Assembly (NCBI GenBank): GCA_902613275.1
Contig: CACMGM010000001.1
Location: 1 to 64,000 of the forward strand
DNA length: 64,000 nucleotides
Origin: an uncultured Alphaproteobacteria bacterium
Lineage (GTDB): Bacteria > Pseudomonadota > Alphaproteobacteria > HIMB59 > GCA-002718135
Direction: 5' to 3'
In this document: positions 1-8,814 of the stretch, one piece after another
Numbering within the stretch: the stretch's first letter is position 1
Layout: every line of letters starts with the position of its first letter
Program-made: the position numbers and the translations under genes
The notes under the pieces: model-generated
What the model was told of the DNA's origin: nothing
The model's input: the letters and a program-made list of their open reading frames with translations, nothing else
Database searches by the model: none

Positions 1-172
1 TGCCAAAATCAGCTATTCTAAGCATGTCAACTTTAGGAATATTTTTAAGTGCTTCTTCAATTAATACTTCCATTTTATCTATAGCATTTTTTGCCCCAAC
101 AGTTTTTTGAGAGTAATAACCCTCACCTTTCATTGATAAAACAGATTGTGTATTTAGGTTAGGTTTTTTCAT
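1..172 (-). CDS. SAM-dependent carboxyl methyltransferase-like protein (SABATH-like), N-terminal fragment
   Basis: This is the 5' end of a minus-strand gene that runs off the left edge. It starts at ATG 172-170 and gives 57 complete residues. The visible part has an MKGEGYYSQKTVGAKNAI segment near residues 14-31 and ends in LRIADFG, the beginning of SAM-binding motif I. That order (an MKG-x-G-YY segment with a following helix, then IAD-[FL]-G) resembles the plant SABATH carboxyl methyltransferases and their bacterial relatives, which methylate carboxyl groups of small acids. The substrate cannot be read from this fragment. It lies 41 bp downstream of parC on the same strand and could share its transcript. 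The family call rests on remembered motifs and only 57 residues. Confidence 0.6.
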   Translation of the reverse strand, partial: MKKPNLNTQSVLSMKGEGYYSQKTVGAKNAIDKMEVLIEEALKNIPKVDMLRIADFG

Positions 173-213
173 GTAATAATTTTAAACCTATTAAATAATA
201 ATAAAAGTATTTA

Positions 214-2406
214 TTAATCAAATTTTAGATTTTTATTAAAATATTTAGGTACTTTTTTTCCTGCCTGAGCCCTTTTTCCCATCCAAAAGTCAACATCTTC
301 TAACTTTCTATTCTTAGAACCAGTGCTCCATTCTAATCCATCTTCAATAGTTAACTGAGTGACATCAGATAAAAAATCATCTTTCTTAATTTTAATTAAT
401 TGAACTCCTCCACTTTTTTGTAATTTCGGCAAAGCATCAATTTCAAAAATTAGCATTTTTTGCAACTTTGTAACGCAAGCTATGTGTTTTTTTGAAAGAT
501 TTAATACTTTAATAACTACATCATTATTTTTTAAATTAAATAATTGCTTACCTTTCTTTTGGTTTGTTACAAGAGTTTCAGTATTACTAATAAATCCTTT
601 ACCATTTTTGGACACAATTAAGAGCTCTTCATTGATTGATGAAAGTAATCCAACAATCTTATCTTTAGGCATACTATCAACAAAATAAATAAATGATTTA
701 GGATTACTATTTCCACCTGGTAGAATATTTGGATCTATAGTGTAAACTTTACCAGAAGAAACAAACAAAAGTATTTTTTGGTTTGAATTTAAATTAACTG
801 AAAATAGATTTTCTTTTTTTATTTTTTCAATTTCCTTTTCATCAGTTATCTCTTTAATTCTCTTGAGCTGAAAATCATTATTAATGATAACGGTGAATTT
901 TTCAATTTCTTTAAATTCATCAATACTAATATCAATATCATTATTTTGTTCTGATGAAATCAAAGATTTTCTCTCCTTAATATCAGTATCTAAATCATCC
1001 TTTATAAGATCTAATTCACTTACTATAAATTTATCTAATGTTTTTTTATCTTTTATTAATTTATTAAGATATTTTAATTCTTCATTTAATTTTTGGATTT
1101 CATCTTTAATATTTTTTTCATCAATCTTTCTTAAAGATCCTAAACGCATACTTAAAATTGACTCACATTGTAAATCAGATAATTTATATTTTTTTATTAA
1201 TTCTTTTTTGGGATTATCCTTAGTTCTTATTATTTTTATTATAGAATTTAAATTTTTAAAGACAATTTGATAGCCCTTAAGAATTTCTAGTCTCTTAATA
1301 ATTCTTTCTATATTAAATTTTGATTTTCTTTTAATGGTAACTTTTCGATGTTCTAAAAAATTAGATAGTATTTCAATAATTCCAATTTGTTTAGGCTCTA
1401 TACCATCAATTAAAACATTAAAATTACAAGAATACTTAATTGATAGATCAGTTAATTTAAAACATAAGCTTATTAATTTTTCAGAATCAATATTTCTGGT
1501 CTTTGGTTTTAAGACAATTCTAATATTTTCATCTGACTCATCGACAACATCGTCCAAAGGTAATTTTTTATTATTGATGTTATTAGCAAGTTGTTCGATT
1601 ATCTTAACTTTATTAACTTGATATGGAATTTCAGTAATAATTATTTGATACAAACCATTTTTTAATTCTTCTATTTGGTATTTAGCATTAATAATAAATG
1701 ATCCCTTGCCACTCTTATAAATTTGTTTTTTTTTATTACTATCTAAAATTATTTCACCACCTGTGGGAAGATCTGGTCCATTAATAATTTTTAAAATTTC
1801 AGTAAGTGAAGCTTTATCTTTTTTTATTATTAATTTTAATGCATCAATTAATTCAACAATATTATGGGGGGGGATGTTTGTGGCCATGCCTACAGCTATT
1901 CCCATTGCTCCATTAATTAAAATATTAGGAAGCTGGGATGGTAGAACCACTGGCTCTAAATTTTGACCATCGTAATTATCTTTAAAATCTACAGAATTTT
2001 CTTCGATACCATCAAAAAAATAATTTGAATAATCTTGTAATCTTGCCTCGGTGTATCGCATTGCTGCAGGATTATCACCATCAATATTTCCAAAGTTGCC
2101 CTGACCATCGACCAATGTAATTCTTGTAGAAAAATCCTGAGCCATCCTTACCAAACTATCATAAATAGCTTGATCTCCATGCGGATGAAATTTACCCATC
2201 ACATCACCAACAATTCTTGCACATTTTTTATAACTTGAACTTTTGAAAAGTTTTAGTTGATACATTGAATAAATTATTCTGCGATGCACAGGTTTTAATC
2301 CATCCCTTACATCAGGTAATGACCTAGAAACAATAGTTGATATTGCATAAGAAAGATACTTTTCACTCAGTATAGTATCTAAGTTAGATTCAATTATTTT
2401 GTTCAT
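214..2406 (-). CDS. parC: DNA topoisomerase IV subunit A (ParC)
   Basis: Breakage-reunion subunit of the type IIA topoisomerase that decatenates daughter chromosomes with ParE. At 730 residues it has the usual ParC length. The N-terminal winged-helix region carries the quinolone-pocket segment [13 protein letters not shown] at 71-83 and the active-site tyrosine in [10 protein letters not shown] (Tyr118, with Arg117). A long coiled-coil/tower region follows, then a beta-pinwheel-like C-terminal domain. Gln79 sits where E. coli ParC has the quinolone-contacting Ser80. The length and the weak C-terminal repeats favour ParC over GyrA, and the neighbouring recO-era-rnc block is where alphaproteobacteria keep parC. 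The ATG start overlaps the end of recO by 17 nt and is preceded by a purine-rich AGAAAAGA stretch. Confidence 0.93.
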   Translation of the reverse strand: MNKIIESNLDTILSEKYLSYAISTIVSRSLPDVRDGLKPVHRRIIYSMYQLKLFKSSSYKKCARIVGDVMGKFHPHGDQAIYDSLVRMAQDFSTRITLVDGQGNFGNIDGDNPAAMRYTEARLQDYSNYFFDGIEENSVDFKDNYDGQNLEPVVLPSQLPNILINGAMGIAVGMATNIPPHNIVELIDALKLIIKKDKASLTEILKIINGPDLPTGGEIILDSNKKKQIYKSGKGSFIINAKYQIEELKNGLYQIIITEIPYQVNKVKIIEQLANNINNKKLPLDDVVDESDENIRIVLKPKTRNIDSEKLISLCFKLTDLSIKYSCNFNVLIDGIEPKQIGIIEILSNFLEHRKVTIKRKSKFNIERIIKRLEILKGYQIVFKNLNSIIKIIRTKDNPKKELIKKYKLSDLQCESILSMRLGSLRKIDEKNIKDEIQKLNEELKYLNKLIKDKKTLDKFIVSELDLIKDDLDTDIKERKSLISSEQNNDIDISIDEFKEIEKFTVIINNDFQLKRIKEITDEKEIEKIKKENLFSVNLNSNQKILLFVSSGKVYTIDPNILPGGNSNPKSFIYFVDSMPKDKIVGLLSSINEELLIVSKNGKGFISNTETLVTNQKKGKQLFNLKNNDVVIKVLNLSKKHIACVTKLQKMLIFEIDALPKLQKSGGVQLIKIKKDDFLSDVTQLTIEDGLEWSTGSKNRKLEDVDFWMGKRAQAGKKVPKYFNKNLKFD

Positions 2407-3107
2407 TCTTTTCTAAAAAACTGATTATGTTTTTCTTAAATAAAATATACTGATTTGGCAATTTATGATTTAAATTTGATAAATGATTTTTAATAAAAAT
2501 AATTTCAAAAATTTTAAAAAAATTATTTAAAGAGTTATAATCTAATGTAATATTTGAATTACTCACAAAAAGATGATGAGGAAAATCAATAGTATAGTTT
2601 GAGTAATTTTCTTTAAATTCTAAAGTATCTGTATCAAAATATTTCAATCTATTATTGTTAACATAATCTAATTCGTATCCAATATATTTAAGTAGATCAA
2701 ATAAGTAGATACAAAAGAAATTTAACCATTTTTTTTTACTAATCATAATTTCTAAAAAATCTTTAGAAATTTTATATATTTGGTTTATTTTCTGCCCTTC
2801 AATTACTGAGGCATTAATTAAAGATACAACTGAAAGTAGGCAACTTAGTTTATATTTATCATTAATAACACTCGATAAATAAGGTTTTGATAATTCAGCT
2901 TTTATTGATGGTGGACGATTGCCAATGTATGTAACATCCAAATTTAAAAAAAAAACCAAGTTGCATTATATTTTTCTTATTTTTTGAAAGTCCTCCGTAT
3001 ACAATTCCTGAAAATACTTCATCCGTATCTGATAAAAACTTAATTAATAGATCATTATCTTTGAAAACTTTTGAATGTATAAGTATACCTTTAAATTTTT
3101 TTTTCAT
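2390..3107 (-). pseudogene. recO: DNA repair protein RecO, reading frame broken by a 1-nt shift in an A10 tract
   Basis: RecO loads RecA onto SSB-coated DNA together with RecR. Two overlapping frames carry the gene. The N-terminal OB-fold part begins at ATG 3107 (GILIHSKVFKDNDLLIKFLS, then GIVYGGLSKNKK). The rest reads from about 2955 to the stop at 2390 in another frame and keeps the helical region typical of RecO. The frames meet at ten consecutive A (2946-2955; ten T in the sense strand). Removing one T joins QLG to FFLNLDVTYIGNRPPS and gives one protein of about 238 residues, the usual RecO length. The frame is otherwise intact, so an indel in the read or assembly, a very recent mutation, or slippage during expression are all possible. 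The gene overlaps era by 17 nt upstream and parC by 17 nt downstream. Confidence 0.8.
2946..2955. repeat. A10 homopolymer at the recO frame junction
   Basis: Ten consecutive A on the plus strand, read as ten T in the recO sense strand, lie exactly where the recO frame changes. Loss of one base restores a single frame. Runs of this length are prone to sequencing and assembly indels, and in AT-rich genomes they can also cause polymerase slippage. Confidence 0.9.
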
Positions 3108-3948
3108 CTGATGAAATAATATTGATATAAAGATGAGTTTTTACATCTAAAATATTAGAAATTTCTTTTTGACTTTTTATTCTGATATCTTTTATTTTAG
3201 ATCCTTTTTTACCTAATAATATTTTTTTGTATCTGTCATTATTAATAATAATATCTTGCTTTATTTTTAGCTGTCCATTTTTCAAATATTGAAAAGTTTT
3301 ATTGGTTACTTCTATATTATATGGAATTTCTTTATGAATTAATGATAGTATTTCATTTCTTGTGCATTCATTGGTGATAAAAATATCATCTTTGTCTGTG
3401 ATTTCATCATCCTTATATAGCCACCTTCCATATTTTGATTTTTGTAAAAGATAATCAATTAAATTTTCAAAACCTAATTTTTTTTTAGCTGATATGTTAA
3501 AAAATTTCTCTATTTTATATTTTTCTGTAATTAATTTTATATGCTTAAGTAAATTTTCAGCTTTTATTAAATCTGTTTTATTAAAGATAATTGAAATATT
3601 CTTTTTTAATTCATAAAGTTTAAGAAAGTCATTTTTTAAATCATTTAATTCAACCTTTTTTGAATCAATTAAATACAAAATAATATCTGATTGATTTAAG
3701 CCTTCCCATAAATTTTTCTTCAATTTAGTTTTTTGAGATTTATTATCTCTAAGAAAGCTGATACCAGGTGTATCATATAGAACTAGTTGAGTGTTTTTAA
3801 TATTAACAATACCAATTACAAAGTCTTCAGTGGTATTAATTTTTTTATTTGTTATTGAAATTTTTTCTCCAACAAGATTATTTAATAGAGTTGATTTACC
3901 TGCATTAGTCTTACCGACAAGACTAATTTTTAATATTTTTCTTTTCAT
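3091..3948 (-). CDS. era: GTPase Era, ribosome small-subunit assembly factor
   Basis: Essential GTPase that binds the 3' end of 16S rRNA during 30S maturation. The 285 residues show the G1 loop GKTNAGKST (12-20), G3 DTPG (59-62) and G4 NKTD (123-126). A C-terminal KH domain carries GKKGSKIKDI, which contacts RNA. Length and domain order are those of Era, and the KH domain excludes EngA and MnmE. The ATG lies inside the last 26 nt of rnc and the end overlaps recO by 17 nt, so lepB-rnc-era-recO-parC is probably one translationally coupled transcript. RNase III and Era both act in rRNA maturation, so the pairing is functional as well as positional. Confidence 0.96.
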   Translation of the reverse strand: MKRKILKISLVGKTNAGKSTLLNNLVGEKISITNKKINTTEDFVIGIVNIKNTQLVLYDTPGISFLRDNKSQKTKLKKNLWEGLNQSDIILYLIDSKKVELNDLKNDFLKLYELKKNISIIFNKTDLIKAENLLKHIKLITEKYKIEKFFNISAKKKLGFENLIDYLLQKSKYGRWLYKDDEITDKDDIFITNECTRNEILSLIHKEIPYNIEVTNKTFQYLKNGQLKIKQDIIINNDRYKKILLGKKGSKIKDIRIKSQKEISNILDVKTHLYINIISSDEKKI

Positions 3949-4630
3949 TAATTTTTTTTAATGCAATTTCTGCGGCATTTCTCTCTGCCTCTCTTATTGA
4001 AAATCCTTTTGAATTGATCTTATTTAAATTTACCACTTTAACTGAAACTGTGAATGTGGGGGAATGAGGTGGTCCTTCTTTTTTAATTAATTTATATTCA
4101 GGAAGTTTTTTATAGAGTTGTTGTGAAATTTCTTGTAATAATGTTTTTGGGTCTAAAGTTTTAGAAACTTCAATATCTAGATATTTTGACCAAAATTTAC
4201 ATATAAAATTAAATGAAGGATTATATCCTCCATCTATAAATATTGCTCCAATTAATGATTCAACTGAATCTGAAAAAATTGAATTTAACATTTTATTATT
4301 TTTTTTCTTAAAATTATATTGAAGCACATCTTCTATTTTCAATTCTTGTGAAATTTTAAACAAAAATTTTTTTTGAACTAAATAAGAATATTTTTTAGAT
4401 AAGTCACCCTCATTAAACTTTTTATATTTTGAAAATAATAAATTTGCTATTATTAATCCCAGTACTCGATCACCTAAAAATTCAAATCTTTCAAATTCAT
4501 TGATGTTAATTTTTTTTTCATTTTCTAAATAAAAACTTGGATGTGTCAGGGATTGGATTAACAAATTATTATTTTTAAATTTATAATTTATCTTTTTTTC
4601 AAATAATTTGAGTTTTTTACTATCTATCAT
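3923..4630 (-). CDS. rnc: Ribonuclease III
   Basis: Double-strand-specific endoribonuclease that processes rRNA precursors and some mRNAs. The 235 residues comprise an N-terminal catalytic domain with the signature FERFEFLGDRVLGL (46-59; Glu50 and Asp54 are the conserved acidic pair) and a second acidic cluster in DSVESLIGAIFIDGGY that completes the metal site. A C-terminal double-stranded-RNA-binding domain starts after DPKTLLQEISQQ and ends in the AERNAAEIALKKI helix. The ATG overlaps the lepB stop by 4 nt and the gene runs 26 nt into era, in the standard lepB-rnc-era order. No sign of truncation. Confidence 0.96.
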   Translation of the reverse strand: MIDSKKLKLFEKKINYKFKNNNLLIQSLTHPSFYLENEKKININEFERFEFLGDRVLGLIIANLLFSKYKKFNEGDLSKKYSYLVQKKFLFKISQELKIEDVLQYNFKKKNNKMLNSIFSDSVESLIGAIFIDGGYNPSFNFICKFWSKYLDIEVSKTLDPKTLLQEISQQLYKKLPEYKLIKKEGPPHSPTFTVSVKVVNLNKINSKGFSIREAERNAAEIALKKINEKKNIKN

Positions 4631-5373
4631 TGAATTTTTTTAAAAATTCTTTCATATCTAATTGAGTTCGGCCATTTCCATATCTGTAAAAATCTTGCAT
4701 TTTCTAAGGAAAAGAAAATAAACTGCGCTTTACCAACTAAATTTTCATAGGGAATGAAACCAACTGTGCTTATAAATCTACTATCTTGTGAATTATCTCT
4801 ATTATCACCCATTACAAAGAAATGATTTTCTGGAACATTAAATAACTGAGTATTATCCACTATACCATTGTCAGTTATATCGAGAATATTGACCTCTTTA
4901 TTAAAAAAATATTCATTATACATTCTAACTCTTTTATTACTCGTTGTATTATCTGTATCTATAAAATCATTTAATTTTTTTCTTAAGATTTCTGATCCAT
5001 TAATAAAAATAATACCATTTTTAATTTCTATTTTATCGCCAGGAAGACCAATCACCCTTTTAATATAATCAGTTCTATTATTTTCAGGGGTTTTAAAAAC
5101 TACCACATCACCTCTTTCAGGTATATTTGAAAAAATTTTTCCCGGTATTAAAGGCAATGAAAATGGAAGGGAATGTTTTGAAAAGCCATATGAATATTTT
5201 GAAACAAAAATAAAATCTCCTACAAGAAGATTTGGTTTCATTGATCCTGAAGGTATATTGAATGGCTCAAATATAAATGATCTAATTAGCAAAGCTATAA
5301 AGATTGCTATAATTATTGACTTTAAGTTACCAAAAAAACTATTTTTTTTTGCTTTAGTCATAAATTGTAACAT
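4627..5373 (-). CDS. lepB: Signal peptidase I
   Basis: Inner-membrane serine/lysine protease that removes signal peptides from exported proteins. The 248 residues have one N-terminal membrane segment (about 17-33). The catalytic serine is in PSGSMKP (Ser44), the general-base lysine in DYIKRVIGLPGD (Lys105), and the conserved box is GDNRDNSQDSR. Start: ATG at 5373 gives a 20-nt overlap with acpS; a second in-frame ATG at 5361 (residue 5) would overlap by 8 nt and cannot be excluded. The Sec substrates encoded nearby (Skp, BamA, DUF4198-like protein) need this enzyme. Length is normal for the family. Confidence 0.95.
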   Translation of the reverse strand: MLQFMTKAKKNSFFGNLKSIIIAIFIALLIRSFIFEPFNIPSGSMKPNLLVGDFIFVSKYSYGFSKHSLPFSLPLIPGKIFSNIPERGDVVVFKTPENNRTDYIKRVIGLPGDKIEIKNGIIFINGSEILRKKLNDFIDTDNTTSNKRVRMYNEYFFNKEVNILDITDNGIVDNTQLFNVPENHFFVMGDNRDNSQDSRFISTVGFIPYENLVGKAQFIFFSLENARFLQIWKWPNSIRYERIFKKIQ

Positions 5374-5740
5374 TTGCTATTGCATATTTTTTTTCATCAG
5401 AAAGTGATATTTCAATTTGCGTATTTGAATTTTTATTCATATTTTTAAATATTTCTTTTGCCTTACCATGAAGTTTTATAAATGGTTTACCATAGTGGTT
5501 ATTTTTAACTTCAATATCTTTCCAAAGTACACCTCTGGCTAAACCAGTACCTAAAGCTTTAGCACAAGCTTCTTTTGCAGCATATCTTTTTGCATAAGAT
5601 TCTACTGAATTTAATCTTTTTTCTGATCTTTCTATCTCAGAAAAACTAAAACATCTTTTTTTAAATTTATTACCATATTTATCTATTATTCTTCTTATTC
5701 TATTAATATCTATAATATCAATCCCATTTCCATAAATCAT
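5354..5740 (-). CDS. acpS: Holo-[acyl-carrier-protein] synthase
   Basis: Transfers 4'-phosphopantetheine from CoA to the serine of apo-ACP, activating fatty acid synthesis. The 128 residues match the short AcpS form, with the N-terminal metal-binding motif GNGIDIIDINRI and the second signature SYAKRYAAKEACAKALGTG (the Glu of AAKEA is the second magnesium ligand). It lies 2 bp downstream of rsh and overlaps lepB by 20 nt. In many alphaproteobacteria pdxJ sits just before acpS; here rsh abuts it directly. Confidence 0.95.
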   Translation of the reverse strand: MIYGNGIDIIDINRIRRIIDKYGNKFKKRCFSFSEIERSEKRLNSVESYAKRYAAKEACAKALGTGLARGVLWKDIEVKNNHYGKPFIKLHGKAKEIFKNMNKNSNTQIEISLSDEKKYAIANVTIYD

Positions 5741-5742
5741 TT

Positions 5743-7866
5743 TTAACCTTTTAATCTCTCTAAAGATGATACTTCTTTTTCCATTCTTAATGCCGCAATA
5801 ATATTTTGTAAATGATTAGAGTCTCTTACCTCAATGTCTATTATAATTTCAAAAAAATCAGGCTTTCTAACTGAAAAAAGAATGTTTGAAATATTTCCAT
5901 TATTTTTTGCAATAACAGTTGTAACCTTTCCGAGACTTCCAGGTTTATTAAATAATACAACTACAATTCTTGCATTTGATATTGTATCTAGATTGTTTTG
6001 ATCATCCCAGGAAATATTTAACCATCTATCTGGCACATCTTGGTAGGAAGATAGAGTATCACAATCAAGAGTATGGACAGCGACACCTATTCCGGCAGTT
6101 ACTATTCCAACTATACTATCTCCTTTTAAAGGAGAGCAACATCCTGCGAGATGATATGACATCCCTGCTGTTAAACCTTTCAATTTTATAGGATTCTGAT
6201 GATTTGAATTAAACTTAGAAACTGGAACATAATTATATTCAGGATAAATTTTTTTTATTACAGATAATGCTGTTATTTCTCCAGAACCTATTAAAGCATA
6301 AATATCTTCTATTACTTTATAATTAAATTCATAAAGAATTTTTTGTTCAATATTTTTATTAAATTCATAATTCTCTTTTTGAAAGTAGTTAATTAATATC
6401 TCTCTACCAAAAATTATATGCTCTTCTTTTTTCTTAAATCTAAAAAATCTTCTTAGCTGAGATTTCACTTTTGTTGTGACTGCAAATCTTTGCCAAAGTG
6501 GTGAAGGTTGTGAGGTTTCAGAAGTAATAATTTCTATCTGATCACCATTATTTAAAATTGTTTTTAATGGTTGCAACTTATCATTAATTTTAGCAGCCAC
6601 ACATTTATCACCTATTTGACTATGTATTGCATAAGCAAAATCTACAGGTGTGGCATTTTTAGGTAACTCAATAAGATCTCCCTTTGGTGTAAAAACAAAA
6701 ATATCATTCTGAAATACTTTTAATTTTGAATTTTGAATTAATTCATCTTGCGTAGATGAAGAATTCATTGAATCTACTAAGTCATAAACCCATTTATATT
6801 CCTTAGCATCTTTTTCTTTTATTTTTTTTGGATCTTTGTATTTCCAATGAGAGGCAACTCCAAAATCAGCAATTTGATCCATTATGTTTGATCTAAATTG
6901 AATTTCAATTTTTTTATTTTTAGGTCCCATTACTGATGTATGAAGAGCTCTATATCCATTTGATTTAGGGGCAGATATAAAATCTTTAAATCTTCCTTGG
7001 ATGTACGGGTAATGACGATGAATTATACCTAAACACCTATAACACTCTCTAGTTGAGTTAGTTATAACCCTGAAAGCCATAATATCCGATAGTTGTTCAA
7101 AAGAAATATTTTTATTTTTTATTTTGTTCCATATTGAATATGGAGACTTAATTCTACCCTCTATTTTGCAGAATAAATCTTCTTGAAAAAAAATATTTTT
7201 TAATTCATATCTTATTTTGTCAACTATATTATCATCTTTAGATTTTAAATATTCCAATCTTTCGGTAATTGTTTTTTTTGCATCAGGATTAATTATTTCA
7301 AATGAAATATCCTCTAATTCATCTTGCCATTCCTTCATACCCAATCTTTGGGCTAAAGGAGAAAAAACTTCTAAAGTTTCCAAAGCAATTTTAGTTTTTT
7401 TATTTTCATCTTTAATAAATTGGATGGTTCTCATATTATGCAATCTGTCAGCTAATTTGACTAAAATAACTCTAAGATCTTTTGTTGTAGCTAGTATCAA
7501 TTTTTTATAATTTTCACCATATTTTTGATTTTTAACTTTTAAAGAATATTTATTTATTTTTGTAAGCCCATCAACCAACTCTACTATTTGTGTTCCAAAA
7601 TATGTATTTATTTCATCAATATGTAAGTTTGTGTCTTCTAAAGTATCATGCAGTAAACCGGCTACTATAGAGTCTGCATCTAACTTTATTGAAGTCAAAA
7701 TTTTTGCAACTTCTAATGGATGAGTTATAAAGGGATCGCCCGATTTTCTAAGCTGATTAGAATGAGCTTGCTGACTTAATTTAAGAGCATGTCGTACTTT
7801 ATTCTTTTCTTCTGCATTAAGGTATGAAGTAATTAAGTCTAGTTCTTTATGAATGTCTTTGACCAT
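5743..7866 (-). CDS. rsh: Bifunctional (p)ppGpp synthetase/hydrolase (Rsh, RelA/SpoT family)
   Basis: Makes and degrades the alarmone (p)ppGpp. The 707 residues show, in order: an HD hydrolase domain (His49, His73-Asp74 in LLHDTLEDT, then KLADRLHNMRT near 137-147); a synthetase domain with KSPYSIWNKIK (240-250), RFKD (292-295) and EIQFRS (321-326); a TGS domain (about 390-450, VFTPKGDLIELPKNATPVDFAYA); and a C-terminal ACT domain. Both active sites look intact. RFKD, rather than the EFDD of monofunctional RelA, is the hallmark of bifunctional enzymes, consistent with alphaproteobacteria usually having one long Rsh. It follows rpoZ after 46 bp, the classic rpoZ-spoT linkage. Confidence 0.94.
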   Translation of the reverse strand: MVKDIHKELDLITSYLNAEEKNKVRHALKLSQQAHSNQLRKSGDPFITHPLEVAKILTSIKLDADSIVAGLLHDTLEDTNLHIDEINTYFGTQIVELVDGLTKINKYSLKVKNQKYGENYKKLILATTKDLRVILVKLADRLHNMRTIQFIKDENKKTKIALETLEVFSPLAQRLGMKEWQDELEDISFEIINPDAKKTITERLEYLKSKDDNIVDKIRYELKNIFFQEDLFCKIEGRIKSPYSIWNKIKNKNISFEQLSDIMAFRVITNSTRECYRCLGIIHRHYPYIQGRFKDFISAPKSNGYRALHTSVMGPKNKKIEIQFRSNIMDQIADFGVASHWKYKDPKKIKEKDAKEYKWVYDLVDSMNSSSTQDELIQNSKLKVFQNDIFVFTPKGDLIELPKNATPVDFAYAIHSQIGDKCVAAKINDKLQPLKTILNNGDQIEIITSETSQPSPLWQRFAVTTKVKSQLRRFFRFKKKEEHIIFGREILINYFQKENYEFNKNIEQKILYEFNYKVIEDIYALIGSGEITALSVIKKIYPEYNYVPVSKFNSNHQNPIKLKGLTAGMSYHLAGCCSPLKGDSIVGIVTAGIGVAVHTLDCDTLSSYQDVPDRWLNISWDDQNNLDTISNARIVVVLFNKPGSLGKVTTVIAKNNGNISNILFSVRKPDFFEIIIDIEVRDSNHLQNIIAALRMEKEVSSLERLKG

Positions 7867-7912
7867 AAATAATTTGTAAATTATTTACTTTATTTTAAAT
7901 TTATATTTATTA

Positions 7913-8329
7913 CTATTCCTGATTTTTGTCTTCATCTGATGAATTTTCTAAATTATCTTTTGAAGATTCAATAGGTGTTTCTTCTTCTATAGACTGAAAA
8001 TTTTCATTAACTTCCTGCCCCTCAATGACATCAGAATCATTGCTACCTGATATGTTTTCGTCACTATTATCCTCTAGCTCATTTATTTCTTCATCTTCAC
8101 TAAAAGTATTGGTTTGATACTCTTCAATTAAATTATTTTTTAACCGATCAATTGTTATAGTTTCTTCAGCTATCTCTCTAAGTGCAATTACGGTGTTTTT
8201 ATCATTATCAATTGCTACTGTGGGATCTTCTCCAGAGTGTAGCCTTCTTGCTCTATTCGAAGCTACTAAAACAAGTTCAAATCTACTAGGAAATTTATCA
8301 ATACAATCTTCTACTGTAATTCTTGCCAT
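7913..8329 (-). CDS. rpoZ: RNA polymerase omega subunit, with a long acidic tail
   Basis: Small RNA polymerase subunit that assists beta' folding and, in proteobacteria, forms part of a ppGpp site. The core starts [20 protein letters not shown] and continues [14 protein letters not shown] to the [11 protein letters not shown] helix, all diagnostic. The ATG at 8329 is preferred because it gives the canonical N-terminus; an in-frame TTG at 8350 would add seven residues with no family support. After about residue 75 the protein continues for some 60 residues that are almost entirely Asp, Glu, Ser and Asn, probably disordered. The family core is usually 70-130 residues long. It is followed by rsh. 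Confidence 0.93.
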   Translation of the reverse strand: MARITVEDCIDKFPSRFELVLVASNRARRLHSGEDPTVAIDNDKNTVIALREIAEETITIDRLKNNLIEEYQTNTFSEDEEINELEDNSDENISGSNDSDVIEGQEVNENFQSIEEETPIESSKDNLENSSDEDKNQE

Positions 8330-8367
8330 AATCTGGCTTATAGAGATCAAAATTTAAAAGTAAATAG

Positions 8368-8814
8368 TTAATTATTTTTAAGTAATCTTTGCTGTTTAAT
8401 ATTCCATTCCCTTTGTTTGATAGTCTCTCTTTTATCTATTTTTTTCTTACCTTTAGCAATTCCACAACTTAATTTTGCAAATCCTTTATCTGAAAAATAC
8501 AAAATTATAGGAATTATTGTAAAACCACCTTGCTTAAGTAATCCAGAAATTTTATTAAATTCTTTATTAGAAACTAATAATTTTCTATTTCTGCTTGGGT
8601 CGTAATTGTTATCATTTGAATTCTGATATTTTTTGATAAAAGAATTTGATAGCCATAACTCACCATTTCTTTCAATAATATAAGAGCCACGTATTGAACC
8701 AGTGTTTAATCTTAACGATTTTACTTCAGATCCAGTTAATACAAGTCCCGCATCAATTTTATTTGATATTATATAATTATAATTCGCTTTATTATTGGTA
8801 GCTATTACTTTCAT
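8368..8814 (-). CDS. smpB: SsrA-binding protein SmpB
   Basis: Partner of tmRNA in trans-translation; it carries tmRNA to stalled ribosomes. The 148 residues have the OB-fold signatures IDAGLVLTGSEVKSLR and GSYIIERNGELWL, then NYDPSRNRKLL, and end in the basic tail GKKKIDKRETIKQREWN, which inserts into the mRNA channel. The length is typical. The ATG is directly adjacent to the dapA stop (8814/8815), so dapA and smpB are likely cotranscribed. No tmRNA gene is seen in the window. Confidence 0.96.
   Translation of the reverse strand: MKVIATNNKANYNYIISNKIDAGLVLTGSEVKSLRLNTGSIRGSYIIERNGELWLSNSFIKKYQNSNDNNYDPSRNRKLLVSNKEFNKISGLLKQGGFTIIPIILYFSDKGFAKLSCGIAKGKKKIDKRETIKQREWNIKQQRLLKNN

Noticed and set aside
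884..1270. 128-residue plus-strand reading frame opposite parC
   Set aside because: It is antisense to conserved ParC sequence and consists of low-complexity Ser/Leu/Ile/Phe residues with no motif.
5970..6191. Plus-strand frame opposite rsh
   Set aside because: Lies entirely over conserved Rsh codons; no homology signal or ribosome-binding site.
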